In this document: in pieces, positions 10,555 through 21,852 of the stretch
Position numbering within the stretch: the stretch's first letter is position 1
Layout of the letters: the number at the start of each line of letters is the position of its first letter
Assembly: GCF_947172395.1 (NCBI RefSeq)
Contig: NC_069095.1
Location: 10,725,321 to 10,789,320, forward strand
DNA length: 64,000 bases
Direction: 5' to 3'
DNA from: Bicyclus anynana
Taxonomy: Eukaryota > Arthropoda > Insecta > Lepidoptera > Nymphalidae
Translations under genes and position numbers: made by a program
The notes under the pieces: generated by a model
What the model was told of the DNA's origin: nothing
The model's database searches: none
Seen by the model: only the letters and a program-made list of their open reading frames with translations

Positions 10555-10934
10555 AGAAAATTAAAAAAATACGCCTCCCATAGAATTTTATTCCGCGTCT
10601 TTTATTTTTCCTTCTATTCTAACGATTTCGGAAAGGATTTTTGTCCTAGACTAGTCTATATAAAATATCATCTAAAAACATACATTATGTTGGGATAGTC
10701 AATTTGTCTGTCAACAACGCAACAGTTATTTTAAATTTAACGACGCTCTAAACGCAGATCTATTTAGGCCTTTCCGTGTAACATTAGTAGTCTTTCTTCC
10801 CTATGTTTAATTTTATTTTGTATACCACTTCCCTGAAAAAATAATGTTAACCTCATGTAGCAGATTATCAGAAAAATGAATCATTTCGTGTACATAACTA
10901 CATACATATCTTTTTCCTCACCGGAAAGCGTAGT
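10555..10934. other. No recognised feature
   Basis: AT-rich sequence without coding signal. Confidence 0.4.
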
Positions 10935-11096
10935 GTTGGTCGACCCCCCACTAAGTGGACTGTGGACATCAAGCGAGTTGCAAGGAGCCACTGGATGGTG
11001 GCGGCTCGAAACCGTTGTTTTTGAAAGTCCATGCTAGAGGCCTAAGTCCAGTAAAGACGTCTCTCGGCTGTTAACGATGATGATGATGACATATTT
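10935..11096 (+). mobile_element. RTE-type LINE 3' fragment
   Basis: This matches the last part of the reverse-transcriptase ORF of the RTE copy at 30078-31001: the GTTGGTCGACCCCCCACTAA and GACATCAAGCGAGTTGCAAG blocks. It ends in a GATGATGATGATGAC tail. It is diverged and non-coding. Confidence 0.65.
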
Positions 11097-11251
11097 TTTG
11101 GAATTAACTGACCAAAAAGCCCACCTGATGGTGAGTGGAAATCTATTGCCTAACCCTAAAAGAGCAATATTTGCTGCTTTACCTACTAGGAGGATGGATG
11201 ACATTAAACGGGTTACGTGAAGCAGCTGAAGACCGTGGAAGTAAAAAATAA

Positions 11252-11452
11252 TTTATACTAATATTATAAAGCTGAATTGTTTGTTTGATTGATTGATTGA
11301 ACGCGCTAATCTCCGGAACTACTGGTCCTATTCGAAAAATTCTATCAGTGTTAGATAGCCCATTTATAGACTATAGGCTTTAGGCTATATATTATCCCCG
11401 TATTCCTACGGGAACGAGAAACACGCGAGTGAAACCACGCGGCGTCGGCTAG
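11252..11452 (+). mobile_element. Non-autonomous Helitron, type E
   Basis: It starts near TATACTAATATTATAAAGC and ends GGCGTCGGCTAG. Just before the end is a hairpin with a GTGAAA loop (CGCGA / CACGCG arms), the usual Helitron 3' structure. The flanking bases are A (11251) and T (11453), as expected for Helitron insertion. The interior holds the GTTTGATTGATTGATTGA stretch and the GATAGCCCATTTATAGACTA block shared with other type-E copies. Confidence 0.75.
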
Positions 11453-11585
11453 TTTATGATAAAGATTGAAGATGAGTACTTTCTAGGACGAGCTTTGTCA
11501 CAAAAAGCTCTACTACTCATTATAATAATACTTCTTGTAATAATATTATCTGAAACATATTACAGCGCCATTAAATTCTTTTATC

Positions 11586-11730
11586 ATTATCAACCCATAT
11601 TCTGCTCATTGCTGAGCTCGAGTCGCCTCACAGAATTAGAGGGGTTAGGCCAATTCTTCGCCACGCTGGCCCAATGCGGATTGGCAGATTCCACACACGT
11701 AGAGAATTAAGAAAATTCTCTTAATTCTAA
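11586..11730 (-). repeat. SINE-A 3' fragment
   Basis: Minus-strand match to the last ~120 bases of SINE-A (CAACCCATATTCTGCTCATT, GCCACGCTGGCCCAATGCGG). Confidence 0.75.
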
Positions 11731-12194
11731 AATTCTTTACCTTAAGTGAAAGGTTTTGGCAGCGGTTTTTCTTGTTTGTTATGGTCTCGGCTATAAAGTT
11801 TATCTTTCTTGCAGTTTATTGAATAACAGTCGTAACGAAATAAAATCTCAATTAATTGACGATAATTGTCAACTGAATTAATTTTTATGTATTTTTAATT
11901 AATAATTATTCATTAAAAAATTATAATTATTTTTTATTTTAAGTAAGTTGTGTTTATTTTTACCCACTTTATATTGAAATGGCATATTACGTATTTGGAA
12001 TACGTTAGAGGATGTTTGTGTAAAGTTGTATATTTATATCATTTATATCCAAAACCACTAATCCGATTTTAATGCAGTTTTCGGTGATTGGTCTGGGTTA
12101 GGTACATTCTAAAGAAACTCGATAGAACTAAAGGTAAAAATATTTTTATTCTGCCATAACTGTTTTTCTCTATGGCAAATATTTTTTTTACAAA
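11731..12194. other. No recognised feature
   Basis: AT-rich. No gene or classified repeat seen. Confidence 0.4.
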
Positions 12195-12436
12195 TTTGTC
12201 CTTGACCTACAATCTCACCTTTTCGGATTATAAAACACGATATCATACCGAACACTAAATCGCTTGGCGGTACGGTACACCTTTGCCCAAAGGGTGGTAA
12301 CTAGCGACGGCCAAAACCTCCCACTAGCCAGACCTTTACCAAATAAGGAAACCTCAATCGGCTCAGCCGGGGATCGAAGCCAGGACCTCCGTCTTGTAAA
12401 TCCACCGCGCATACCACTGCGTCACGGAGGCCGTCA
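12195..12436 (-). repeat. SINE-B copy, nearly complete
   Basis: On the minus strand it has the tRNA-like head (GGGGATCGAAGCC complement of the B box; CCACCGCGCATACCACTGCG complement of the A box) and the CTAAATCGCTTGGCGGTACG block. Both overlapping open frames here are SINE shadows. Confidence 0.75.
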
Positions 12437-12639
12437 ATGGTTATTTGAATTTTACGTGTAATTCACACATCTGCCTTGTTGTATGTAAACTACCATCAGA
12501 TCATCGCTCACTGTCAATACACAAAACAACAAATATCTTCGAGGGATACTTACACTTTCCCTAATTCGATGCGCATCGTTTATCTACTGGCCCATGTTAT
12601 TTTCCGCTTTTCGTGACTCTCTATGTACTTACCTACGCT

Positions 12640-12720
12640 TCAACATCGAGTGCTTTAGCCTGTAGGCTATATTTTATCCCCGTATACCTATGGGAACGGT
12701 AACGGCATCTGTTAGTTATC
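12640..12720 (-). mobile_element. Helitron type-E fragment
   Basis: Contains GCCTGTAGGCTATATTTTAT then CCCCGTATACCTATGGGAAC, matching the middle of the type-E Helitrons. Both termini are missing. Confidence 0.45.
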
Positions 12721-12726
12721 AGTATA

Positions 12727-12929
12727 CTAGCTGACGCCGTGCGGTTTTACCCACGTGGTTCCCGTTTCCGTAAGAAAACGGGGATAATATATAGCCTATA
12801 ACCTCCCTCGATAAATGGGCTATCTAACGATGAAAGAATTTTTTAAATCGGACCAGTAGTTCCTGAGATTAGCGCGTTCAATCAAACAAGCAAACAAACA
12901 AACTCTTCAGCTTTATAAATTAGTATAGA
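12727..12929 (-). mobile_element. Non-autonomous Helitron, type E
   Basis: On the minus strand it begins TCTATACTAATTTATAAAGC and ends GGCGTCAGCTAG. The flanking host bases are A and T in the correct orientation. The interior is about the same length as the copy at 11252. Confidence 0.75.
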
Positions 12930-13061
12930 TATATTATATAATTATATAGATTTCAACTGGCCACTACAGGGCCAAGACAACCCATATTAACCGAAGAAAA
13001 GAATGTATCCTTAGTTTCATCTATACTTATAATAAATCTGTAGAGAGAGGTAGTCATCCTC

Positions 13062-13155
13062 CTCCTGACAAGTTAGTCTGATTACATCTTAGATTGCATC
13101 ATCACTTACCATCAGGTGAGATTGAAATCAAGTGCTAACTTGTAAAAAAATAAAA
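13062..13155 (+). repeat. SINE-B 3' fragment
   Basis: Matches CATCATCACTTACCATCAGG and the CAAGTGCTAACTTGTA end with an A-rich tail. It is preceded at 13024 by TCTATACTTATAATA, which resembles a Helitron 5' end. Confidence 0.65.
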
Positions 13156-14566
13156 AAAAAATTTGTATAGTCTCTATTAATATATAATCCTGTATAGTAT
13201 CTAATCTTAATATTTGTGTTAAGTCTGAAAGGTTCTAGGATTGAATTCTGCCCGTTGCATTAATATAGATATAACCTTAGAATACAGAAAGAAACCTATT
13301 TTTTTATTTGCTGCCGAAGAGTAAAGCTGCAGTCTTTCATTTTCCTAAACCTATCATAACCTATGAATAACACATAAAATAATTTTTAGAATCCATTTTT
13401 TAGTTCCTGATATAAGCCTAACAAAATCTTCATATATTAATAAAGATAACAAAAGGAAATAAAATCAAAAAATCATTTTGGAAAATTCTTTAAAAAAACC
13501 TACCTACAGCGGCGTGCACTTCATACATGCGATAAAGCACGGCATACCACAACAAATGGTTTGGTAATGCTTATTAGTGCACATTTTCCCAGTTTGGTTA
13601 CATTGTCTTACTAGTGCATACCCTGATCTACAACCTTATCCACGCCCCTGCCTACCTACAGGAGTATCAATATAGAAAGGCAAAAGTAATGATCTACTTA
13701 GACAAATTGGGGACGGCCATTCCCTTCCCCGTACAATTGCAACAAAACAAACGATCGATTGAGATTTCCAATTAAATTGCATTACAATTAATGACAGAGT
13801 AGATTCTGTCGTGACTGCACTCTCTTAGTCCTTCCCCACGCCAATACAGTGCTTTTGCAACAATAAACTTGCACAAGAGTTTAAATTAAATTCAAAATTC
13901 CAGTAATACTTTCCGAGAACTGAGAAATAGAGAATTCAAGAATCCGAAAATCTCAATGTATTTGTATGAAGGGTGAGATTTCGTTTTTTAAACTCAAGAA
14001 TATCTATCGAAGAATACTAAAGCGATCATTACATTTACTAACAGTTACTTATCTATTACATGTAATAACACTTGTGTCCTGAGGGCCTAGTGGAAGTTTA
14101 ACACTGTGACGATCACGTTAACGTAAACGCGAATTTCTAAGGAATTGAAACAGCGCCATCTAGTGGCACTACTGCGCAAAGAGAATAAATTAATATTCTA
14201 GAAGTACTGTTAAAATGATCATCAAAAGGGAAGGGTTTAGCAAGGTGGGAGTAAAATAACTAGTTAATAATATAAACAATGGTATCTGAGACCACACGCG
14301 TCATCTAACAGTAAACCCGCATCAGCTCTGATAGATCTGATACAGGATAATTACTGGATACTAGATGGAACGACTATGCTAAACGCCAATTAGCAACTTT
14401 CATGTACCGTCAGCAGGAAAAGATAAATCTTATCATGAGTTTTATATGAATTTATTATTTTTTTTATACTCGGCGGATGATGTGATCCCGGTTCGGCAAA
14501 AGAAAATTTTTTTTTAAATATTCAGTCTTATACAGTTAGTTGCGGTTGTGATAATACTAAAAGTTT
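13156..14566. other. Unannotated 1.4 kb; one CTCF-like site
   Basis: No gene seen. It includes the CTCF-like motif at 14153-14166 (listed separately) and a segment around 13508-13620 (GGCGTGCACTTCATACATGC) that looks like an old repeat. Confidence 0.35.
14153..14166 (-). promoter_or_regulatory. CTCF-consensus-like site
   Basis: Minus-strand CCACTAGATGGCGC fits every position of the vertebrate-style consensus CCASYAGRKGGCRS. Whether the lepidopteran CTCF prefers the same sequence is not shown here, and the site may belong to a repeat. Confidence 0.3.
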
Positions 14567-14949
14567 TATTATAGGACTCAAAAGGTGATTACAAATATAA
14601 GAAAACTAATGTCGAACAAAGGTTATGATTCACAACACTTGTCAGGACAACTTAATTAATAAATCAAACTGTACCCAAAATAAGATCCTAGAATGGCAGA
14701 GAATGACCTTGAGTGGAGTCACGTACTTGCGAACGATGTGTGTAGGGTTAAAGGATCCTTTGACTGATATCAAACACTCCCCTTTTCCACTCAAGTCACT
14801 CTCCCCGACTATCCCAAGTAACCCATAAAGAATTACACAACAAGAGATGTGGACGGCTCGAACGCCACGAGCACACTGAAGCCAACACGAGATCGAGCGA
14901 CATCATATCCGTCACAGACTACTATTTCCAACACTAAACGGCGATAACA
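14567..14949 (-). repeat. LTR 1 of a miniature LTR retrotransposon
   Basis: A 383-bp direct repeat, identical to 15566-15948 except for one base seen (A at 14902, G at 15901). On the minus strand it starts TGTTATCGCC and ends CCTATAATA. The flanking 4-bp target-site duplication is GTTT at 14563-14566 and 15949-15952. The 67-residue frame inside both LTRs is not considered a gene. Confidence 0.85.
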
Positions 14950-15565
14950 TTCGGCCATCCTGGTGGCGCATCCGTCCCTGGATCGCGTTCGTGTCTGGTG
15001 CAGTTGCGTTTACACTGACAACTTGAGCGTGTACAAACCACTATTGAAGGTCGTGTATGACTCATTTTTAATCGAATGAGTGTGTATGGGCCTTGTGTAT
15101 CTAGGGTTACGTATAATTCAAGTCACCAAGGTATATGTACGACTTATTTTTATCGAAAAATGGCAGTAGGGTTACTTCAATCCGGTAACCCAAATTCACT
15201 AAACGTTGTTCGCGTCTTGTCATAATATTAAAACGCAAAATTTCATCGAGGAAACCGTGAAAAGTAATTTCTAAACAATTTCCGTCAATACCGTCAACAC
15301 TAAATTTATCCCATCAATACTTAAAACTTCAATTCACAATTTACATACTATGCTATATGAACTTTCGAGTTTAACAATATCGTTATGTAAAATTTGGTGT
15401 ACCTACTATATTAATTATTTTGTTACCCTCTTTTATGAAAAATGTTCTCTCAATCTAGTAGATTAACAAAGAAATGTAAAACGATTGGCCTGATTTAGGG
15501 TAGTTTAAATCTAAGTCGTTATCTTTGTTTACTATGTGGGCACAAGTTCTTTATCCCACTTCTGA

Positions 15566-15948
15566 TATTATAGGACTCAAAAGGTGATTACAAATATAAG
15601 AAAACTAATGTCGAACAAAGGTTATGATTCACAACACTTGTCAGGACAACTTAATTAATAAATCAAACTGTACCCAAAATAAGATCCTAGAATGGCAGAG
15701 AATGACCTTGAGTGGAGTCACGTACTTGCGAACGATGTGTGTAGGGTTAAAGGATCCTTTGACTGATATCAAACACTCCCCTTTTCCACTCAAGTCACTC
15801 TCCCCGACTATCCCAAGTAACCCATAAAGAATTACACAACAAGAGATGTGGACGGCTCGAACGCCACGAGCACACTGAAGCCAACACGAGATCGAGCGAC
15901 GTCATATCCGTCACAGACTACTATTTCCAACACTAAACGGCGATAACA
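15566..15948 (-). repeat. LTR 2 of the miniature LTR retrotransposon
   Basis: The partner of 14567-14949, same length with exact ends. It is followed by the GTTT target-site duplication. Confidence 0.85.
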
Positions 15949-15952
15949 GTTT

Positions 15953-16934
15953 ATTTACTCGAGCGTCGCGGAGATGTATTTACAATAAATAATAGGAAAA
16001 AATCCTGCGTACAGGTGCAATTTCCGCTTTCAGCGGTGGGAACAAAAATTACAGGCTTCAAAGACAATTTTTTATTTTTTTCTGCTTCTCAATAAATTTT
16101 ATTATATCAGGATCTTATAAATAAAAAAAATATATATCACTCATGGCTCGTTAACAGAAATACAAGGGTTTTATTTTAAAACTTTTTAATCCTTAGTTAC
16201 ACTCAGGTCTTCAGATTTTCTAAATGCACATTTTATACTATTAACTAACTTACTTTATACTCGTTCTTATCTGACGTGCTGAATGAGTATTTTTTCAGTT
16301 ATTTTTTTGGGTGCCCTAAGCGTACCAAACAATATCGAGGGCTCATATTTGGTGGAGGTAGTGAACAGCATAAAAAAGATTCCTGCTCATGCTTATTTGA
16401 CGTGCTCGAGTAAAGCCAAAACCACCTCAAACTCAAACTCTAAAACTCAAACTCCCAAAGCCACCTCTTCGTTCTTCTTCTTCTTCTGCCTCTCCGACTA
16501 GCGAAGGTTGGCAATCAGTTTCTTGAACTCGTCTCTATCCTTCGCGAGGCGAAATATGAATTATCACTTGTCACTCACACTCGAATATTTTGAGTTTTAA
16601 GTGGTTCACGTAATACAAAATTAATTTATTCAGCTACCTAATACATATGAGTATTTTCTCTTTAACAACTTTTTGAAAAACCAGTTGACATATGAGCTGA
16701 TAAGGTTGATTTATGTCTTAATTTTAATAATTATAACGTAAAATTATATAATAAGACTTTCCATTCGAATCACAAATTGATATATTTTCTTATAGTAAGT
16801 AAATTTCAACAAAATTAAGCAATTTTCAAGAGTAAGTACATATGTATGTATACCATATGTAGTTATGTGTACTGTCTAGTATTAGTTCCGAAGGCAGATT
16901 CTTTATTATAACAATATAATTATTACATACCTAC
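15953..16934. other. No recognised feature
   Basis: AT-rich. A TTC-rich stretch near 16470-16488 keeps a 72-codon frame (16283-16501) open. No gene features seen. Confidence 0.35.
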
Positions 16935-17030
16935 TAATAGGCCTCAGGCGGCTTAACCCGCCTAGATCCAATTCCCGTGGGAATACGATACGGGAATAAA
17001 ATACTCGTAAAGCCTATTTTACTAACTGAT
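16935..17030 (-). mobile_element. Helitron type-E fragment
   Basis: Contains GGCGGCTTAACCCGCC and TTCCCGTGGGAATACGATAC, matching the 3' third of the type-E Helitrons. Truncated. Confidence 0.4.
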
Positions 17031-17250
17031 AATGTAGCAATCAAATCTGACTTTTTATAATTAGTTAGTTTAGATTATTACTTGTTTACTGAAATAATAT
17101 TTGACTTGGCTTTTTTTGGAGATGCAAAGTGGTAATTTTTTTTGTCAACGGTAATGATTTTAACACAATGTAATATCTGTGCTGTTAATTAATTCCAATA
17201 AATGATTGACGACACGTATAGCGGAGTTTCACTTGTAAATGCACTTTGCA

Positions 17251-17297
17251 GCCTTGTATTTACTTTGCAAATTGTTTTTGCAAAGTAAATACAAGGC
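17251..17297. repeat. Perfect inverted repeat, 21-bp arms, 5-nt loop
   Basis: Arms 17251-17271 and 17277-17297 are exactly complementary (the outer end is GCCTTGTATTTAC). The right arm abuts a Helitron-like CGCGCGGTTTCACCCGCG fragment at 17300-17318. Confidence 0.85.
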
Positions 17298-17479
17298 CGC
17301 CGCGCGGTTTCACCCGCGTAGATCTCATATCTATTAGTGTATCGCGATTTAGGTAGTAACATAAATAAAATTATAAATAATAATAAATTATATCGATTGG
17401 AATTCAAATACTGTAATTAAGTTAATGGTCAGAATTGCTTACATTATATAACAATGGCAATTATAAGTACTTTAACGTA

Positions 17480-17690
17480 CGTAACCCGTGGATTTCAATT
17501 TTTCACAAATCCCATGGATTTTTCCGGGATGAAAAATAGCCCATGTGTTAATCCAGAGTAAAATCTATTTGCATTCCAAATTTCAGCCAAATTGCTTCAG
17601 TAGCCGCAGCGTTAAAAAGCAACAAACATACTTACACAATTACACACACAAACTTTCGCCTTTACAATATTAGTGTGATAAAAATTAAAA
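17480..17690 (-). mobile_element. Non-autonomous Helitron, type D, truncated
   Basis: It carries CATGTGTTAATCCAGAGTAA, TTCCAAATTTCAGCCAAATT and ACTTTCGCC near an AATATTAGTG end. The 3' CTAG end is missing. Confidence 0.55.
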
Positions 17691-17842
17691 TTTTAACTTT
17701 TATCTACTCGCACATCTGTAATTTCGTCCTCATTAATTTCGAGTACTGCATTTCGTTCACTTGTTTTGCGGGATTGAGTAACAAACATACAAACTGATTA
17801 CTGGATACCCAATGATTTAGTTTTATAGGTACATACCTATTA

Positions 17843-17890
17843 CCTTATAAAAAGTACCGAATATACATATATTCGGTACTTTTTATAAGG
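17843..17890. repeat. Perfect inverted repeat, 22-bp arms, 4-nt loop
   Basis: Arms 17843-17864 and 17869-17890 pair exactly (the outer end is CCTTATAAAAAGTACC). No target-site duplication was found. Confidence 0.85.
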
Positions 17891-18177
17891 CAAAACAACG
17901 ATTGTCATCTAGTTAAATATAATATTACAATCTCTGCTACACGGTTAAAATGAGATTTCTGTACATGATATTCAATTAATTTCTATCCCTTTAGTCATAC
18001 AAGAAAATTACATGACACGTGATGGCAGACCGACACTTCCTTTTGCGATGTTGAATGTAAATTAATAACATGAAGAGGTGACTATGATTCATCATAATGA
18101 TTACTTTGTATTATGAACATCATTTACATTTTAAACGTTGTTTTTGACTAGCGCACGCCCGGTTTCACACGCGTAGT
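17891..18177. other. No recognised feature
   Basis: AT-rich spacer. A short CGCACGCCCGGTTTCACACG block at 18152-18171 is a Helitron-end remnant. Confidence 0.35.
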
Positions 18178-18497
18178 TTTTTTTTATTTATTAAATACAA
18201 GTTAGCCCTTGACTACAATCTCAGCTGATGGTAAGTGATGATGCAGTCTAAAATAGAAGCGGGCTAACTTGTTAGGAGGAGGATGAAAATCCACACCCCT
18301 TTTCGGTTTCTACACGACAGCGTACCGGAACGCTAAATCGTTTGGCGGTACGTCTTTGTCGGTAGGGTGGTAACTAGCCACGGCCGAAGCACCCCACCAG
18401 CCAGACCAATTAAGAAAATCTCAATCGGCCCAGCCGGGAATCGAACACAGGACCTCGGTTTTGGAAATCCACATCCACATCCACATCAAAATGGAGG
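18178..18497 (-). repeat. SINE-B copy, minus orientation (inverted pair)
   Basis: A near-complete SINE-B with its A-rich tail as a T-run at 18178-18187. The head end carries a short CCACAT array (18468-18486) and abuts an opposite-strand SINE-B. Confidence 0.8.
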
Positions 18498-18716
18498 CCG
18501 GTTTCCTTAATTGTTTCAGGTCTGGCTAGTGGGGGGAGGCTTCAGCCGTGGCTAGTTACCACCCTACCTACAAAGACGTACGATGTCGTGTAGAAACCGA
18601 AAGTAGTGTGGATTTCATCCTACTCCTAACAAGTTTGCCCGTTTCTATCTTAGATTTCATCGTCACTTACCATCAGGTGAGATTGTAGTCAAGGGCTAAC
18701 TTGTAGAGAATAAAAA
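18498..18716 (+). repeat. SINE-B copy, plus orientation (inverted pair)
   Basis: It lacks the tRNA-like head and starts near TTAATTGTTTCAGGTCTGGC. Together with 18178-18497 it forms a head-to-head inverted pair that could fold into a long imperfect stem. Confidence 0.8.
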
Positions 18717-19283
18717 AATGCAAAAAAATCAGAGCTCACCTACATTTTTTTCTCATCTTATGTCAAAATACGTAATTCAGATCTACTCACAGTATCTATC
18801 GGATTTTCCTTTTAATACAAACTTCTCATGTCTGCCTATTGTCAATGTTTGATATAGTTATTATCTATCAAACATAATTGTTTAACTTTGTTGTTCCGAC
18901 ATTTATTTTTAAATTTTAATTTTAATTTAAAACAAAACAAATGATGCCTATTATATTTTATTTATAGCTCAAAAAAGAGAAAACGTTTCCGAACAATATG
19001 GGCATTTGAAAACATAAAGATGCGGGCCCATTTGCATCGATAATGCCCAATCCAAGTGTGCCAGTCCGGCACTGGGGCGCGGCACACTTCACACGCCGGT
19101 TTTGTTCCTACCAATAGCCATTTTGGTAAAGCGTTTGTTCTAACAGCCTTTACAGGTTCCGCGTGTTAGATTACCTTTTGTATGGGCGGAAATATAGCGG
19201 CATATTTGCCTTAACATATACCTTGAAAGGTATTGTAGGCTTAAATGGACCAGAACATAAGAGCTGTAAACATAAAAAAAAAC
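18717..19283. other. No recognised feature
   Basis: No gene seen. The moderately GC-rich patch at 19020-19100 has no splice-framed reading frame that I could support. Confidence 0.35.
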
Positions 19284-19404
19284 AGTCGTCGTTATCAACC
19301 CATATTCGGCTCATAGTTGAGCTCGAGTCTCTGAATGAGAGGGGTTAGGCCAATAGTCCACCAAGCTGGCCCAATGTGGTTTGGCAGACTTCACACACGC
19401 AGAA
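19284..19404 (-). repeat. SINE-A 3' fragment
   Basis: Minus-strand match to the SINE-A 3' part (CAACCCATATTCGGCTCATA, CCAAGCTGGCCCAATGTGG). Confidence 0.75.
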
Positions 19405-21267
19405 AAAGAGCCAAAGCGCTATAAGTAAGTCCTCCGGGCCCTACCATAAGTTCTTAAATCCATTTTGATTTCATAATAATCCGTATCACATAACGAAGGC
19501 TGTTATTATTATGAGTTTACTGTTTGTACATTCTGTGTGTGGCATTCTATGTATTCTATGTACATTCTATGTATGGCATTGCAACGCAAAAAGGAACGTT
19601 TTGGAAGATTTATAATAGAAAACTGATTTTGTGAACCAGTTTTTTAGCTATAAATGATGAATATCGGATAAACTATTTCGAAAATATCAGCGTCTGTTAA
19701 AATAAACGGGATTTCTGACACAGTCGTCTTTCTAAAATATTACAATATTTACTGTTTTTAAAAATTGACAATTTGAAAGGTTGTGTTATATGAATAGTAA
19801 TCGACCATTTCGAAAATTTCGCCGTCGTTCCAGTATAAGGAACTCCGGTAATTAGGCAATAAGGCAGCTCGCAGAGCATCTGTCTTGCTTCGTCGGCTTT
19901 CTTATCGACCAGTTTAAAAGCTTTAACGGTACAGCGTCGAAAGTGAGGTGTAAATCAAATCGGGCCGACTCTTGTCGCTTTCAACCGGGTAAAGCTGTAC
20001 GCACATTGTGCGTGACGTGTTTATTGGAACGATGTTCTTTTATTGCTATGCTAGTGAACTGGCAAAAACCCATATTACAACCCAAATTGTAACCCATAAT
20101 GTCAATTATTTTCAGTTTCTGTAGCACCCACGACTATAATTGATCGCGTGGGCACTGAAAAAAAAAAGAAAAAAAAAACTGCCGTTTGCTTTTCAGAAAC
20201 GTGAGAATAATTGACCGTCAATGGCGATCTTAAGCGTTTAACAAAGTACCGTGGATAACAGAGAGTTAGGAGGCTGATTTATAGATGTAATGTGCTATAA
20301 TGTATTTTTTAATTTTTACGGAATAGCGTTAGGAGGCTTACGTATTTTCTCGAAAGAAACTTCAATGTCTATGTAAGAGTAAAGGTGATTCACAAGGCTT
20401 TGATTTTTTTTTGTAAACTAGTGTAAATTTGCCAAAACCTTTTACCTTAGAAATCTATAGTTGAGTTTTTAAGCTATACGTATTTTATAAACTTTGTACC
20501 AAGTAGGTACCTAATCTCATTTTTAACAAAAATCAGTAAGTACTAATAAATTAATATTAATTTCAAAAACAGCCTTATATCGGAACAAATAAATACACAA
20601 TACTCAGACGTAAATATAATAAAAATAAAGAATATAATTTTATTTTGTAATGTTTTACATTAAATACGCATTAGCATAATTTAATTGCATTAAATTAACA
20701 TTGAACACAATTTACGTTTTATAACACTTTTTAAATGAATTTCAGTGTAAGATATTTCATTGTACAAAAATTACAATATTCTTCCTGTGAAATTATTTTT
20801 TTCGCGATTACACCACACTGATAGACCACGATCGGTGGAACATTTTTACATAAATGATTACTATCTAGTTAATTTTCCGTGAGTAGCTTCATCTTGATGC
20901 GACGCTCAACTTTTTATTTACGAAAATCCTTGATTCTGGTAGCTAACTGAGTTACCAGGTAATGAAAATGTCTGAGCGTCGAAACGCGATAATGTACCAC
21001 GCAATTTGTAGGACACTGTGGCTGTTAAGCTGTATAACTATTAATTAGCAACAGTAAAAAAAATATCTGGTCAGTAAACGGACGGACAGATATCAATACA
21101 TTTCTAGGCCAAACGTTCTTAGCTACGCATGTATTTATTCTTATTATTTCCTTAAAACAATAACCTATATCATTGTTTTGTATAGTGAGACTGAGAGGTG
21201 TACAATCAGCATTACTTGACTTGATAGACGGCAGTTTCGTCGCCACCAGACTTCGAGGCTCGAACAT
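19405..21267. other. Unannotated 1.9 kb
   Basis: AT-rich. There is an A-rich run at 20158-20178 and a small TATGTA-rich stretch near 19545-19575. No gene or classified element seen. Confidence 0.35.
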
Positions 21268-21342
21268 TCTTTTTTATCAATGACAGGTTTACGCCTGACC
21301 GTGATCTCACTTGATTAACATTATACTTTTAATACAGTCTAA
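21268..21342 (-). repeat. SINE-B 3' fragment
   Basis: Diverged match to the SINE-B 3' end (TTTTTTATCAATGACAGG, CCGTGATCTCACTTGATT). Confidence 0.4.
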
Positions 21343-21440
21343 CCTACTAGAAGTATAGCACTACCTCGCAATATATGAAGGAACAGTTTTAACAATTTCA
21401 ATTTCTTTTTCGAAGAAAAGGAATAAATAACACCTCACTG
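21343..21440. repeat. Direct duplicate flanking the solo LTR, left copy
   Basis: The segment with CTACTAGAA, CCTCGCAATATATGAA and TTTTTCGAAGAAAAG is repeated at about 21853-21945, on the other side of the LTR-related sequence. Confidence 0.7.
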
Positions 21441-21498
21441 ATACCACAGAATATAATAAGTAAAGTACGAAAAGTGTTGTAAAGTACGCGGCTTATAA

Positions 21499-21852
21499 GT
21501 ATAATAGGACTCCAAAAGTGATTACAAATATAAGAAAACTAATGTCGAACAAATGTTATGATTCACAACACTTTTCAGGACAACTTAATTAACAAATCAA
21601 ACTGTAACCAAAATAAGACCCTAGAATGGCAGAGAATGACCTTGAGTGAAGTCACGCACTTGTGAACGATGTGTGTAGGGTTAAAGGTACCTTTGACTGT
21701 ATACAAACACTCCCCTTTTCCACTCAAGTCACTCTCCCCGCCTATCCCAAGTAACCCATAAAGAATTACACAACAAGAGATGTGGACGTCTCGAACGCCA
21801 CGAGCACACTGAAGCCGTCCGTACCGCAAGTCGTTGTAACGCGGCTATAACA
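21499..21852 (-). repeat. Solo LTR related to the miniature LTR element
   Basis: A diverged copy of the LTRs at 14567 and 15566. The first ~315 bp align closely. The last ~40 bp differ, but it still ends GCTATAACA. It has no interior or partner LTR nearby, as left by LTR-LTR recombination. Confidence 0.7.

Larger units (their letters stand above)
14567..15948 (-). mobile_element. Miniature LTR element (TRIM-like), 1382 bp
   Basis: Two 383-bp LTRs flank a 616-bp interior with no retroviral-type gene, so the element must have been mobilised in trans. The orientation is taken as minus because the LTR then starts TG. The interior then starts TCAGAAGTGGGAT, which is complementary to the 3' side of a typical eukaryotic tRNA-Leu (ATCCCACTTCTGA) and could be the primer-binding site. 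The other end of the interior reads CAGGATGGCCGA, which matches the 5' side of tRNA-Leu. No clear polypurine tract was found. The single LTR difference means the insertion is recent. The 4-bp duplication fits LTR integrases. The superfamily is not determined. Confidence 0.75.

Noticed and set aside
14625..15827. Two identical 67-codon frames in the LTRs
   Set aside because: They lie wholly inside the LTRs, antisense to the inferred element direction, with no family resemblance.
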